From positions 434,001-498,000 of the forward strand of contig NZ_JBANCG010000002.1 in NCBI RefSeq assembly GCF_037026715.1: 64,000 nucleotides of DNA, read 5' to 3'. Below the pieces are notes generated by a model, which did no database searches, was not told the origin of the DNA, and saw nothing but the letters and a program-made list of their open reading frames with translations. The first letter of the stretch is position 1. The number at the start of each line of letters is the position of its first letter. The DNA comes from Breoghania sp037026715. GTDB taxonomy: Bacteria > Pseudomonadota > Alphaproteobacteria > Rhizobiales > Stappiaceae. Both the position numbers and the translations under genes were made by a program. Shown piece by piece: positions 24,484 to 32,386 of this stretch.

Positions 24484-25185
24484 TCAATCCTCCATCGGCG
24501 TTTCGTTGCGTCCGCGAAGGACGATGTCGAAGATGTAGCCGAGGGCGAAGTCCGGCTCTGTCACGTCGATCGCGAACTTCGAGATCAGGCGCTCGCGGGC
24601 TTCCGCCGGCGTGCCGAGATAGATCGGATCGAGATCGAGCAGCGGATCGCCGGGGAAATACATCTGGGTGACGAGCCGCGTGGCGATGGAAGGGCCAAGC
24701 AGCGAGAAGTGGATGTGGTTCGGCCGCCAGGCGTTGAAATGGTTGCCCCAAGGGTAGGCGCCGGGCTTGATCGTGCGGAAGGTGTAGCGGCCCTCGTCGT
24801 CGGTCACGCAGCGCCCGCCGCCGAAGAAGTTGGGGTCGAGCGGGGCGTTGTGCTGGTCCACCTTGTGGATGTAGCGACCTGCGGCGTTCGCCTGCCACAC
24901 CTCCACCAGAGTGTTGCGCACCGGCCGGCCGTCCTCATCGAGAACGCGGCCCGTCACGATGATGCGTTCGCCCAGCGGCTCGCCGTTCTTCGCGCCGTTC
25001 TTCGTCAGGTCCGAATCCAGCACGCCCACCTTCTCGTGCCCGTAAACGGGGCCGGTGCGTTCCGAAAGCGTCTGCTTCAGCGGGATCAGCGGCTTGGTCG
25101 GCGAGCGCAGCACCGTCGACTTGTAGGGCGCGTGCAGATAGGCCGGATGGGACATCCAGTCACGCGAATTGTAGGGCTTGTTCAT
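24484..25185 (-). CDS. pcaH: Protocatechuate 3,4-dioxygenase beta subunit
   Basis: A 233-residue catalytic subunit. The non-heme iron(III) ligands are recognisable: a tyrosine in AAGRYIHKVD, a second in PGAYPWGNHFNAW, and two histidines in WRPNHIHFSLLG. The N-terminal segment (YKSTVLRSPTKPLIPL) is typical of PcaH. ATG 25185 (MNKPYNSRDW) is chosen because AGGAGG lies 9-14 bases upstream; an upstream in-frame start at 25212 lacks one. It heads the pcaHG operon, divergent from the LysR gene pcaQ, which should activate it in response to a pathway intermediate. Confidence 0.95.
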   Translation of the reverse strand: MNKPYNSRDWMSHPAYLHAPYKSTVLRSPTKPLIPLKQTLSERTGPVYGHEKVGVLDSDLTKNGAKNGEPLGERIIVTGRVLDEDGRPVRNTLVEVWQANAAGRYIHKVDQHNAPLDPNFFGGGRCVTDDEGRYTFRTIKPGAYPWGNHFNAWRPNHIHFSLLGPSIATRLVTQMYFPGDPLLDLDPIYLGTPAEARERLISKFAIDVTEPDFALGYIFDIVLRGRNETPMED

Positions 25186-25261
25186 GCGGTCTGTCCTCCT
25201 CGACCCCGACATTCCTCCTCTCGGGGCTCTCCATGTCGGCGCAAGATGCCCTCATGTTCCG

Positions 25262-25276
25262 GTTATGTAAAATAAC
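25262..25276. promoter_or_regulatory. Candidate PcaQ (LysR-type) operator
   Basis: GTTATGTAAAATAAC is an inverted repeat (GTTAT-N5-ATAAC) containing the LysR-type T-N11-A core (25263-25275). It lies in the 132-bp pcaH-pcaQ intergenic region, 76 bp upstream of the pcaH start and 41 bp upstream of the pcaQ start, the classical position for an autoregulated divergent LysR pair. It is not identical to the published rhizobial PcaQ site as I remember it. Confidence 0.5.
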
Positions 25277-25317
25277 AAATTTCGCCCATTGGCATATTCA
25301 TATGGTTATATGGAGCC

Positions 25318-26244
25318 ATGCTCGACGCCCGCATCAAGTTCCGACACCTGCAGTGTTTCCTGGAGATCGCCCGTCAGGGCAGCATCAGCCGGGCGGCCGA
25401 GGCGCTTGCCATCACCCAGCCGGCCGCCTCCAAGGCGTTGCGCGAGCTGGAGGAGGTTCTGGCCACCCGGCTCTTCGAGCGTTCGCGCAAGGGGATCCGC
25501 CTGACCCGTTTTGGCGAGGTTTTCCTGCGTCATGCCTCCGCCTCCGTCATGGCGCTGCGCGAAGGGGTGGAGAGCGTGGCGGCGGCGCGCGACAGGGGCG
25601 GTCATGTGGTGACCGTCGGTGTGCTGCCCAATGTCGGCGCCCGGCTGATGCCGCGTGCGCTGGCGCTGCTGCGCCAGGCGGCGCCCGAAACCCTCGTGCG
25701 GATTGCGACCGCCTCCAACGCGCAGCTCCTCGACGAGCTGAAAAGGGGGGATCTGGATCTGGTCGTCGGCCGGCTCGTCGGTCCCGCCGACATGGTCGGG
25801 CTCACCTTCGAGCAGCTCTATACCGAACCGTTGACGCTGGTCGTGCGCGCCGGCCATCCGCTGGCATCCGCCCGCCCCTTCGATCTGGCCGCGATCACCG
25901 ACTATCCGGTCTCGCTGCCGTCGGCCGGCACGGTCATTCGGGGCGATATCGACCGCTTCTTCATCGCCCATGGCGTCCGGCTCCCGGCGGAACGGGTGGA
26001 GACCATCTCCGTCACCTTCGGCCGCGCGCACGTGCTGGCCGGCGACACGGTCTGGGCCGTGCCGCGCGGGGCGGTCATGGGCGATCTGGAGGCCGGGCTT
26101 CTGGCGGAGCTGCCCATCGACCGGGGTCCGCTGGAGGGCTCCATCGGTCTGACCATGCGCTCCGACGTACCGCCGAGCCCGCTCGTCGCCATGCTGATTT
26201 CGACCATCCGGGAGGTGGCGGGCGAGATCCGCGCGGAGGGGTAG
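25318..26244 (+). CDS. pcaQ: LysR-family activator of protocatechuate catabolism
   Basis: A 308-residue LysR-type regulator. The N-terminal winged helix spans about residues 8-66 (FRHLQCFLEIARQGSISRAAEAL, ITQPAASKALRELEE), followed by a substrate-binding effector domain (VVTVGVLPNVGARLMPRAL, DLVVGRLVGPADM). Position and divergence from pcaHG identify it as PcaQ, which in rhizobia activates pca genes in response to beta-carboxy-cis,cis-muconate. ATG 25318 follows TATGGAG. A palindromic repeat follows the gene before the convergent GST gene. Confidence 0.9.
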   Translation: MLDARIKFRHLQCFLEIARQGSISRAAEALAITQPAASKALRELEEVLATRLFERSRKGIRLTRFGEVFLRHASASVMALREGVESVAAARDRGGHVVTVGVLPNVGARLMPRALALLRQAAPETLVRIATASNAQLLDELKRGDLDLVVGRLVGPADMVGLTFEQLYTEPLTLVVRAGHPLASARPFDLAAITDYPVSLPSAGTVIRGDIDRFFIAHGVRLPAERVETISVTFGRAHVLAGDTVWAVPRGAVMGDLEAGLLAELPIDRGPLEGSIGLTMRSDVPPSPLVAMLISTIREVAGEIRAEG

Positions 26245-26277
26245 AAAGAAGATGGCAATGGACGAAGGGAAGGGAAC

Positions 26278-26490
26278 GCGAGCGCCTGCGGCGCACTGAT
26301 TTGCTGGCTTCCGGATCGGCGCTTGGCTTCGCCTCGCTTGTCCGGAAGGAGGAAGCTGTGGTTAAGCCGCAAGTCAACCACTTGATCCTCATTCCGGGCG
26401 GTCTGCGCCGCAAAGCGGCATGGCCAGACCCGGAACCCAGCGCAACAAGCGCGCCCGAAGGGCGCTCCCCGTCTCAATCCCCCGATCCCC
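26278..26490. repeat. Palindromic intergenic repeat between pcaQ and GST genes
   Basis: The 249-bp convergent gap contains imperfect inverted repeats: TCCGGATCGGCGCTTGG with a matching CGCTTGTCCGGA (about 26314-26350), then CATTCCGGG and ACCCGGAA flanking CCGCAAAGCGG (about 26391-26440). The style matches palindromic units frequent between rhizobial genes. A second copy is not present in this window, so the family assignment is by style only. Confidence 0.55.
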
Positions 26491-26493
26491 GCC

Positions 26494-27123
26494 TCACGGC
26501 ATCGGGATCTGGCCCATATCCTTTGGCACGTTGTAGCCGCGCTGAACGGCCGGGCGTGCGGCCACGGTTTCGTACCAGCGCTTCACATGCGGGTAGGCGT
26601 TCAGGTCCACACCCTGCCATTCGAAGCGCGAGGCCCATGGCCAGATCGCCATGTCGGCGACGGAGTAGTCTCCGGCCACATATTCATGCTGCGAGAGCTG
26701 GCGGTCGAGCACCCCGTAGAGCCGTTCCGCCTCCTTGGAAAAGCGTTCCTCCGCATAGGGCGCTTTGCCGGGATTGAAATGCAGGAAGTGGTGCGACTGG
26801 CCGAGCATCGGGCCGAAACCGCCCATCTGCCACATCACCCATTCCACCGCGCGCCACCAGGCCGCCTGGTCCTGGGGCATGAACAGGCCGGTCTTGCGCG
26901 CCAGGTACATCAGGATCGCGCCCGATTCCATCAGCGACAGGCCGGTTTCCCGGTCGACGATGGCCGGGATCTTGTTGTTGGGCGAAATCTTCAGAAAGTG
27001 CGGCTGGAACTGCTCGTCGTTCTGAATGTCGACGGCGAAGGCCTGATAGGGCAGGCCGCATTCTTCCAGCATGATGGAGACCTTGCGCCCATTGGGCGTG
27101 CTCCAGGTATAAAGATCGATCAC
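26494..27123 (-). CDS. Glutathione S-transferase family protein (YfcG/Ure2-like)
   Basis: A 209-residue GST. The thioredoxin-like N-terminal domain reads MIDLYTWSTPNGRKVSIMLEE, with T-x-N-G-x-K and later NNKIPAIVD and LMESGAILMYLA, the pattern of Nu-class/YfcG enzymes that act as disulfide-bond oxidoreductases. The helical C-terminal domain follows from about residue 90 (WVMWQMGGFGPMLGQ; YSVADMAIWPW). It lies 31 bp downstream of pcaC on the same strand and is probably co-transcribed with it, though a role in protocatechuate breakdown is not established. Confidence 0.9.
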   Translation of the reverse strand: MIDLYTWSTPNGRKVSIMLEECGLPYQAFAVDIQNDEQFQPHFLKISPNNKIPAIVDRETGLSLMESGAILMYLARKTGLFMPQDQAAWWRAVEWVMWQMGGFGPMLGQSHHFLHFNPGKAPYAEERFSKEAERLYGVLDRQLSQHEYVAGDYSVADMAIWPWASRFEWQGVDLNAYPHVKRWYETVAARPAVQRGYNVPKDMGQIPMP

Positions 27124-27154
27124 GAGAGGCTCTCCGTCTCAACGCCGACCCGGG

Positions 27155-27547
27155 TCAGGCGTTGGCCTTTTCGTATTCCGCAACCACGGCGGCTGCTTCC
27201 TTGAAGGCGGTGTTGGCGGCTGGAACGCCGCAGTAGATGGCGCACTGCATGAGGACTTCCTTGATGTCCTCCGGCTCCAGTTCGCCCTCGAACAGGGCGG
27301 CGCGCACATGCATGACGAATTCTTCGAAGCGCCCGAGCGCGACCATCATGGCCAGCACCAGCAGGCGTCGCGTCTTGTGGTCGAACCGTTGTCGCGTCCA
27401 GATCTCGCCCCAGGCATAGCGGGTGATGAGATCCTGGAAATCGGACGTGAAGGCCGTCTTGCCGGCCTCCGCGCGGTCCACATGGGCATCACCCAGCACG
27501 GACCGCCGCGTCTTCATTCCCAGCTCATGCCGCTCGCCTTCGTCCAT
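27155..27547 (-). CDS. pcaC: 4-carboxymuconolactone decarboxylase
   Basis: A 130-residue protein of the carboxymuconolactone decarboxylase family, the standard length for PcaC. It shows GMKTRRSVLGDAHVDRA at the N terminus, TRYAWGEIWTRQRFDHKTRRLL, and the C-terminal MQCAIYCGVPAANTAFK with the conserved cysteine and glycine-rich turn. It converts 4-carboxymuconolactone to beta-ketoadipate enol-lactone. ATG 27547 has GGAG about 6 bases upstream; a longer frame to 27934 is not supported. The neighbouring steps pcaB and pcaD are not next to it and are not elsewhere in the window. Confidence 0.93.
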   Translation of the reverse strand: MDEGERHELGMKTRRSVLGDAHVDRAEAGKTAFTSDFQDLITRYAWGEIWTRQRFDHKTRRLLVLAMMVALGRFEEFVMHVRAALFEGELEPEDIKEVLMQCAIYCGVPAANTAFKEAAAVVAEYEKANA

Positions 27548-27936
27548 TGAACGCTCCTGCCTGCTGATTTCTTGCGCGAACACGCTTGATCTTTCTCGCG
27601 AAGATGAAAGGTGGGGCAGCACCCTGACGCCGGCCGCCGTCGCGGTCAACTGCCAAGACGCGGCCGAAAGCAGTGAGGTCACCGTTGCCGACAAAAGACC
27701 ATCACAAAAAAGTTGGCCCCTGGCCAGGCGTTCGCGGATGCCGGAAAGTGCGATCCAACTCTCTGGAGAAAAAGAGAAAAAGTAGAATTTGTCCTGATTT
27801 AGGCGATTGGTGCGCGTCGGGTGAACAGTCCGTCCAATGGACGGAACGGCATCGCGCTTCCTACATGTGCTGCACTGCAACACGGGACGCCCGACCGGCG
27901 CCCGCCTCAATGACGACGACACTTCAAGGAGCACTC
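27548..27936. other. Divergent intergenic region pcaC / yceI, 389 bp
   Basis: No supported gene. An open frame runs through it on the plus strand into the YceI gene but shows no coding character. 27700-27810 is AT-richer (CACAAAAAAG, GAGAAAAAGAGAAAAAG) and likely holds the promoter of the YceI operon. A small inverted repeat TGGCC-CCT-GGCCA lies at 27714-27726. Confidence 0.4.
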
Positions 27937-28512
27937 ATGGTCCGCCTCGCCGCCGCAGCCCTCGCCGCCAGCCTCATCGCTGCCCCCGCGCTTGCCGAAC
28001 CCGTCGCCTACACCGTCGACAAGAGCCACAGCTCGATCTTTTTCTCCGTCGAGCACCTGGGCTTTTCCACCATCCACGGCCGTTTCGGCGCCTACGATGC
28101 GGATATCGTGCTCGACGAGGACGACCTCGCCAACTCCAAGGCCAAGGTCACCATCGACATGTCGAGCCTCGACACCTTCTGGGACGCCCGCACCGAGCAT
28201 CTGAAGTCCGCTGACTTCTTCGACGTTGCGAAATATCCGGAAGCGACTTTCGTCTCCAAGTCGTTCGAGAAGACCGGTGACGACAAGGTCGCGGTGACCG
28301 GCGATCTGACGATCCACGGCAAGACCAAGGAAGTCACCATCGACTTCACGGTCAAGAAGGTCGGCCAGAACCCGATGGCCAAAGTCAGGGCGATTGGCCT
28401 CGTCGGCACGACGACGCTGAAGCGCTCCGATTATGACGTTGCCGGCTATGCGCCGGCGGTGGCCGACGAGGTGCCGCTGCGTATCGATCTGGAACTCGAC
28501 CAGAAGCAGTAG
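27937..28512 (+). CDS. YceI family periplasmic protein (first copy)
   Basis: A 191-residue exported protein: signal peptide MVRLAAAALAASLIAAPALAE, then a YceI lipocalin-like beta barrel (YTVDKSHSSIFFSVEHLGFSTIHGRF, LTIHGKTKEVTIDFTV, LVGTTTLKRSDYDV). YceI barrels bind isoprenoid-type lipids such as polyprenyl quinones in the periplasm. ATG 27937 has AAGGAG 6 bases upstream. It is the first gene of a three-gene set with cytochrome b561 and a second YceI; the spacing (94 and 17 bp) suggests one operon. The combination fits lipid- or quinone-linked electron transfer at the membrane, though the exact job is unknown. Confidence 0.9.
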   Translation: MVRLAAAALAASLIAAPALAEPVAYTVDKSHSSIFFSVEHLGFSTIHGRFGAYDADIVLDEDDLANSKAKVTIDMSSLDTFWDARTEHLKSADFFDVAKYPEATFVSKSFEKTGDDKVAVTGDLTIHGKTKEVTIDFTVKKVGQNPMAKVRAIGLVGTTTLKRSDYDVAGYAPAVADEVPLRIDLELDQKQ

Positions 28513-28606
28513 TAGGCGACAGCTTTGGGAACTCGGCGGGACCGGGCGCACTTTGCATGCTGCCGGTCCCATCGGGACCCGGACGTCACTTGAAATGGGG
28601 TCTTCG

Positions 28607-29197
28607 ATGCTTCGCAACACGGCCACGGGCTATGGTCTCGTCTCCATCGCCTTTCACTGGGCAATGGTCGCGCTGATCGTTTCGCTGTTTGTCCTGGGGC
28701 TCTACATGACCGGCTTGCCGCAGGCGGATCCAGGCACTTTCGTGCTCTATCAGCTTCACAAGTCGCTCGGCTTCACGGTGTTGGCGCTGGTCGCTGTCCG
28801 GCTGCTGTGGCGGCTGGCGAACCCGACGCCTCGGCTACCTTCCGGCATGCCAGCGTGGGAGCGGGCGGGCGCGCATGCGAGCCATTTCGTGCTTTATCTG
28901 CTGATGTTCGCGATCCCGCTTTCCGGCTGGCTGATGGTATCGGCCTCGCCCTGGAGCATCCCGACGGTGCTCTACGGCGTGCTGCACGTGCCGCATCTGC
29001 CGGTTCCCGCCATCCTCGGCGACAAGTCGGCCGCCGAAGCCACGCTCAAGAGCGTGCACGAGATTCTCGCATGGGGGCTGATCGGGCTTGCCGCCTTCCA
29101 TGCCGCTGCCGCAATCAAGCACCATCTGGTAGCTCGTGACGACACTTTGCGCCGCATGGTGTCGCCGGTCCCCGCGCGGCAACCCTCGCGCATCTGA
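28607..29197 (+). CDS. Cytochrome b561 (CybB type)
   Basis: A 196-residue membrane protein with four helices: YGLVSIAFHWAMVALIVSLFVLGLY, LYQLHKSLGFTVLALVAVRLLW, FVLYLLMFAIPLSGWLMV and EILAWGLIGLAAFHAAAAIKHHL. Heme-b histidines occur in FHWAM, QLHKSLG, the fourth helix (AFHAA) and IKHHL, the usual four-helix two-heme-ligand arrangement. CybB proteins pass electrons between quinol and periplasmic acceptors. ATG 28607 (MLRNTATGYG) is used; ATG 28595 would add four residues and lacks a ribosome binding site. It is flanked on both sides by YceI genes. Confidence 0.9.
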   Translation: MLRNTATGYGLVSIAFHWAMVALIVSLFVLGLYMTGLPQADPGTFVLYQLHKSLGFTVLALVAVRLLWRLANPTPRLPSGMPAWERAGAHASHFVLYLLMFAIPLSGWLMVSASPWSIPTVLYGVLHVPHLPVPAILGDKSAAEATLKSVHEILAWGLIGLAAFHAAAAIKHHLVARDDTLRRMVSPVPARQPSRI

Positions 29198-29214
29198 CAT
29201 TCTGGAGTATTGCG

Positions 29215-29784
29215 ATGAACAAGATGGTTGCGGGCGCGCTCGCGGTCGCCTTCCTGATTTCCCCTGCGCTGGCTGCGACCGCCGCCGACGCTGCCGAATG
29301 GACGGTCGATCACGACGCCTCCAAGCTCACCTTCAAGGTGCGCCAGGGCGACAAGCTGATCACCGGTTCCTTCGGCAAGTGGGATGCGAAGATCGACATG
29401 GATCCGGAGGCTCCGGAAACGGCCGCGATCAACGTGACGGTAGATACCGGAAGCGTTTCGACCGACGACGGCCAGATGGGGCAGACGCTGACGGGCGATG
29501 CGTGGCTTGCGACCGGCGCGCATCCAAAGGCGACCTTCACCTCCGACGAGGTCGTGCCGACCGGCGACGGTACCTTCGACGCGGTGGGCACGCTCACCAT
29601 CAAGGACATCGCCGTGCCGATGACGCTGCCTTTCTCGCTCAAGGTCGATGGCGACAAGGCCGTGGCCAGGGGCGGCAGCACGCTGGAGCGTCAGGATTAC
29701 AAGATCGGGTCGGAAATCGACGACGCCACGCTCGACGGCACCGTGAAGGTCGAATTCGACGTGGTCGCGACGAAGAAGAAGTAG
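29215..29784 (+). CDS. YceI family periplasmic protein (second copy)
   Basis: A 189-residue exported YceI protein: signal peptide MNKMVAGALAVAFLISPALA, then the barrel (EWTVDHDASKLTFKVRQGDK, GSFGKWDAKIDMDPEAP, TLTIKDIAVPMTLPFSL). It is clearly diverged from the first copy and is closer to the YceI group found with b561 cytochromes. TTCTGGAGTATT precedes the ATG. It lies 17 bp after the cytochrome gene. A diverged palindromic repeat separates it from the convergent DUF4405 gene. Confidence 0.9.
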   Translation: MNKMVAGALAVAFLISPALAATAADAAEWTVDHDASKLTFKVRQGDKLITGSFGKWDAKIDMDPEAPETAAINVTVDTGSVSTDDGQMGQTLTGDAWLATGAHPKATFTSDEVVPTGDGTFDAVGTLTIKDIAVPMTLPFSLKVDGDKAVARGGSTLERQDYKIGSEIDDATLDGTVKVEFDVVATKKK

Positions 29785-29828
29785 GCGGGGCCCCACGCCG
29801 TTCTTCTCCCCGCCCACGGTCTCTCCCT

Positions 29829-29933
29829 CATCATCGCCCGGTTTTGTCCGGGCAATGGCGAGGGACAGCGCTGGATCACCCGGACGGAGCCTGTGCCCGT
29901 GAAAGCGGGGGCCGGGTGATGACGGTGGAGAGA
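29829..29933. repeat. Core-only relic of the long palindromic element
   Basis: GCCCGG-TTTT-GTCCGGGC (29834-29852), then CTGGATCACCCGGAC (about 29871-29885) and CCGGGTGATGACG (about 29911-29924), match the central part of the elements at 44718-45026 and 57-kb in order and orientation. The outer arms of those copies are not recognisable here, and extra sequence interrupts the second hairpin. It sits between convergent yceI and DUF4405 genes. Confidence 0.7.
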
Positions 29934-30020
29934 TTGGGGCAGGGAGGCTGGCCGCGGAGGCCGCTTCAACGCGCCCGAGACGCGAGGCCACGAACTCCGC
30001 TCCACTTTCCGGCCCCTATC

Positions 30021-30512
30021 TCAGATCGAGCCGAGCGTGCGCGCCATGTCGATGCCGCTCTTGCCGCTGGCCTTGGCGACGTCGTCGAGCGTCATCTGGG
30101 TCGAGGCGACCGTGTAGCCCTTCGCCTTCAACGCTGCGGCGAGGCTTTCGCCCGTGTGGCCGAAGATGGGGGCGACGGTTTCCACCGAGCTCGCCTGCAG
30201 CTTGCCCATCACCGCGACCAGCGGGTTGCCGGAGCTTCCGCCGCTGGCAGGGATCATGAAGATTGCCGCAGCGACGATGGAGAGCGCAAGTGCTATGCCC
30301 ATGGCCGGTCGCTTGAAGTAGCTGGAAAACGGCCGCCAGTTTTTCCAGATATGCAGCACGAACGGCACGATCAGCACCATCGACAGCCATTCGTGCATGC
30401 CGTGGAAGAGGCCGGAGCCCCAGTGGAAAAACAGGGCGATGCCGGAGATCAGGGATACGAGAAACAGGCCCGTGGTGAGGGGGGTGGCGTAACGCGATAG
30501 AAAGGCAGGCAT
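30021..30512 (-). CDS. DUF4405 domain membrane protein
   Basis: A 163-residue protein with three N-terminal helices (PLTTGLFLVSLISGIALFF, WLSMVLIVPFVLHIWKNW, MGIALALSIVAAAIFMIPA). Histidines in FHWGSGLFHGMHEW and FVLHIW fit the DUF4405 family, related to small b-type cytochrome-like domains. A soluble tail (residues about 90-163) contains a small module (VAPIFGHTGESLAAALKAKGY) of a kind seen at the C terminus of such proteins. It may accept electrons alongside the adjacent cytochrome b561, with which it is convergent. ATG 30512 is the only reasonable start. Confidence 0.78.
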   Translation of the reverse strand: MPAFLSRYATPLTTGLFLVSLISGIALFFHWGSGLFHGMHEWLSMVLIVPFVLHIWKNWRPFSSYFKRPAMGIALALSIVAAAIFMIPASGGSSGNPLVAVMGKLQASSVETVAPIFGHTGESLAAALKAKGYTVASTQMTLDDVAKASGKSGIDMARTLGSI

Positions 30513-30745
30513 GACGAACCTCTTTGCTGGCTGGTTCCGATGTCGGACCGCTTGCGATTGGCAGCTTTTTTCGGCGATGCCGTCCCCTCCACGGCGGGCC
30601 TTTCGATCTCCTACCCCTGCCTCGCTGAACCCATTATGAACGGGCGAAGGCCATCCCGGCCCCGCGTGCGCTTTTTGTTGGCGCGGTGCCCCATTGCGCG
30701 TAAAACCCGCTCGATCGTTTCGCGCAATTGGGAGAGAGACGCGCC

Positions 30746-32386
30746 ATGACCGTCCAGCCGACGACGCCCCCCGCCTATACCCACACCTCGCTCATGCCGC
30801 TGAGCGCGGACACCACGCCCTACCGCAAGCTCACATCCGATTTCGTCTCCTTGGACACGTTCCGCGGCGAGGAGGTCGTGGTTGTGGAGCGCGAGGGACT
30901 GCGGCTTCTGGCCGAGGAGGCCTTCAAGGACATCAATCACTACCTGCGTCCGGGCCATCTGGAGCAGTTGGTCAGGATCCTCGACGACCCGGAAGCGACC
31001 GACAACGACAAGTTCGTCGCCTTCGATCTCCTGAAGAACGCAAACATCTCCGCAGCCGGCGTTCTGCCCATGTGCCAGGACACCGGCACGGCCATCATCA
31101 TGGGCAAGAAGGGGCGGCGCATCTGGACCGACGGCGGTGACGAGGCCGCGCTCGGCGAGGGCGCGCGCGATGCCTATTTCCGCAAGAACCTGCGCTATTC
31201 GCAGCTGGCGCCGCTCTCCATGTTCGAGGAGAAGAACACCGCCAACAACATGCCGGCGCAGATCGACCTCTATGCGGAGGGCGACGACGCCTACAAGTTC
31301 CTGTTTATGGCCAAGGGCGGCGGCTCGGCCAACAAGACCTTCCTCTTTCAGGGCACGCCGGCGCTTTTGACCCACGACCGCATGATCGATTTCCTGAAGG
31401 AAAAGATCCTGACGCTGGGGACGGCCGCCTGCCCGCCCTATCACCTCGCCATCGTCATCGGCGGCACGTCTGCCGAGATCAACCTGAAGACGGTGAAGCT
31501 CGCTTCCGCCCGCTATCTCGACAATCTGCCGACGCAGGGCTCGATGCTGGGCCATGCCTTCCGCGATCTGGATATGGAAGCGGAGATCCACAAGCTGACG
31601 CAGGCCTCGGGCGTCGGCGCGCAGTTCGGCGGCAAGTACTTCTGCCACGATGTCCGCGTCATCCGCCTGCCGCGCCACGGCGCCTCGCTTCCCATCGGTA
31701 TCGGCGTCTCGTGTTCCGCCGACCGTCAGGCGACCGGCAAGATCACGAAGGACGGCATCTTCCTCGAACAGCTGGAGATGCACCCGGAGAAGTACATGCC
31801 GGAGGTGACCGACGAGCACCTGTCCGACAACGTCGTGAAGGTCGATCTCACCCGGCCCATGTCGGAAATTCTCGGCGAACTGACCAAGCACCCGATCAAG
31901 ACGCGGCTGTCGCTGACAGGCCCGCTGATCGTGGCGCGCGATGCGGCGCACGCAAAGCTGCGCGAACGGCTGGAAAAGGGCGAGCCGCTGCCCGACTACA
32001 TCAAGAACCACCCGGTCTATTACGCCGGTCCCGCCAAGACCCCGGAAGGCATGCCGTCCGGCTCCTTCGGGCCGACCACGGCGGGGCGGATGGATTCGTT
32101 CGTCGATCAGTTCCAGGCAGCCGGCGGCTCCATGGTGATGCTTGCCAAGGGCAACCGCTCGGCGCAGGTACGTCGCGCCTGCCAGGCCCACGGCGGCTTT
32201 TATCTCGGCTCCATCGGCGGCCCGGCGGCGCGTCTTGCCCAGGATTGCATCAAGAAGGTCGAGGTCGTGGAATATCCAGAACTCGGCATGGAAGCCGTGT
32301 GGCGGATCGAGGTCGTCGATTTCCCGGCCTTCATCGTCATCGACGACAAGGGCAACGACTTCTTCAAGGAACTCAATCTTGGGTGA
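30746..32386 (+). CDS. fumA: Fumarate hydratase, class I (iron-sulfur)
   Basis: A 546-residue two-domain class I fumarase that hydrates fumarate to malate in the TCA cycle. Cysteines for the [4Fe-4S] cluster lie in VLPMCQDTGTAI, GTAACPPYHLAIVIGGTSA and GVSCSADRQATGKI. The C-terminal tartrate-dehydratase-like domain contains GPTTAGRMDSFVDQFQ and LAKGNRSAQV. ATG 30746 is preceded by GGGAGAGAG; an upstream frame start at 30728 has none. The DUF2332 gene begins inside the last codons of fumA (8-base overlap), so the two are translationally coupled. Confidence 0.95.
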   Translation: MTVQPTTPPAYTHTSLMPLSADTTPYRKLTSDFVSLDTFRGEEVVVVEREGLRLLAEEAFKDINHYLRPGHLEQLVRILDDPEATDNDKFVAFDLLKNANISAAGVLPMCQDTGTAIIMGKKGRRIWTDGGDEAALGEGARDAYFRKNLRYSQLAPLSMFEEKNTANNMPAQIDLYAEGDDAYKFLFMAKGGGSANKTFLFQGTPALLTHDRMIDFLKEKILTLGTAACPPYHLAIVIGGTSAEINLKTVKLASARYLDNLPTQGSMLGHAFRDLDMEAEIHKLTQASGVGAQFGGKYFCHDVRVIRLPRHGASLPIGIGVSCSADRQATGKITKDGIFLEQLEMHPEKYMPEVTDEHLSDNVVKVDLTRPMSEILGELTKHPIKTRLSLTGPLIVARDAAHAKLRERLEKGEPLPDYIKNHPVYYAGPAKTPEGMPSGSFGPTTAGRMDSFVDQFQAAGGSMVMLAKGNRSAQVRRACQAHGGFYLGSIGGPAARLAQDCIKKVEVVEYPELGMEAVWRIEVVDFPAFIVIDDKGNDFFKELNLG

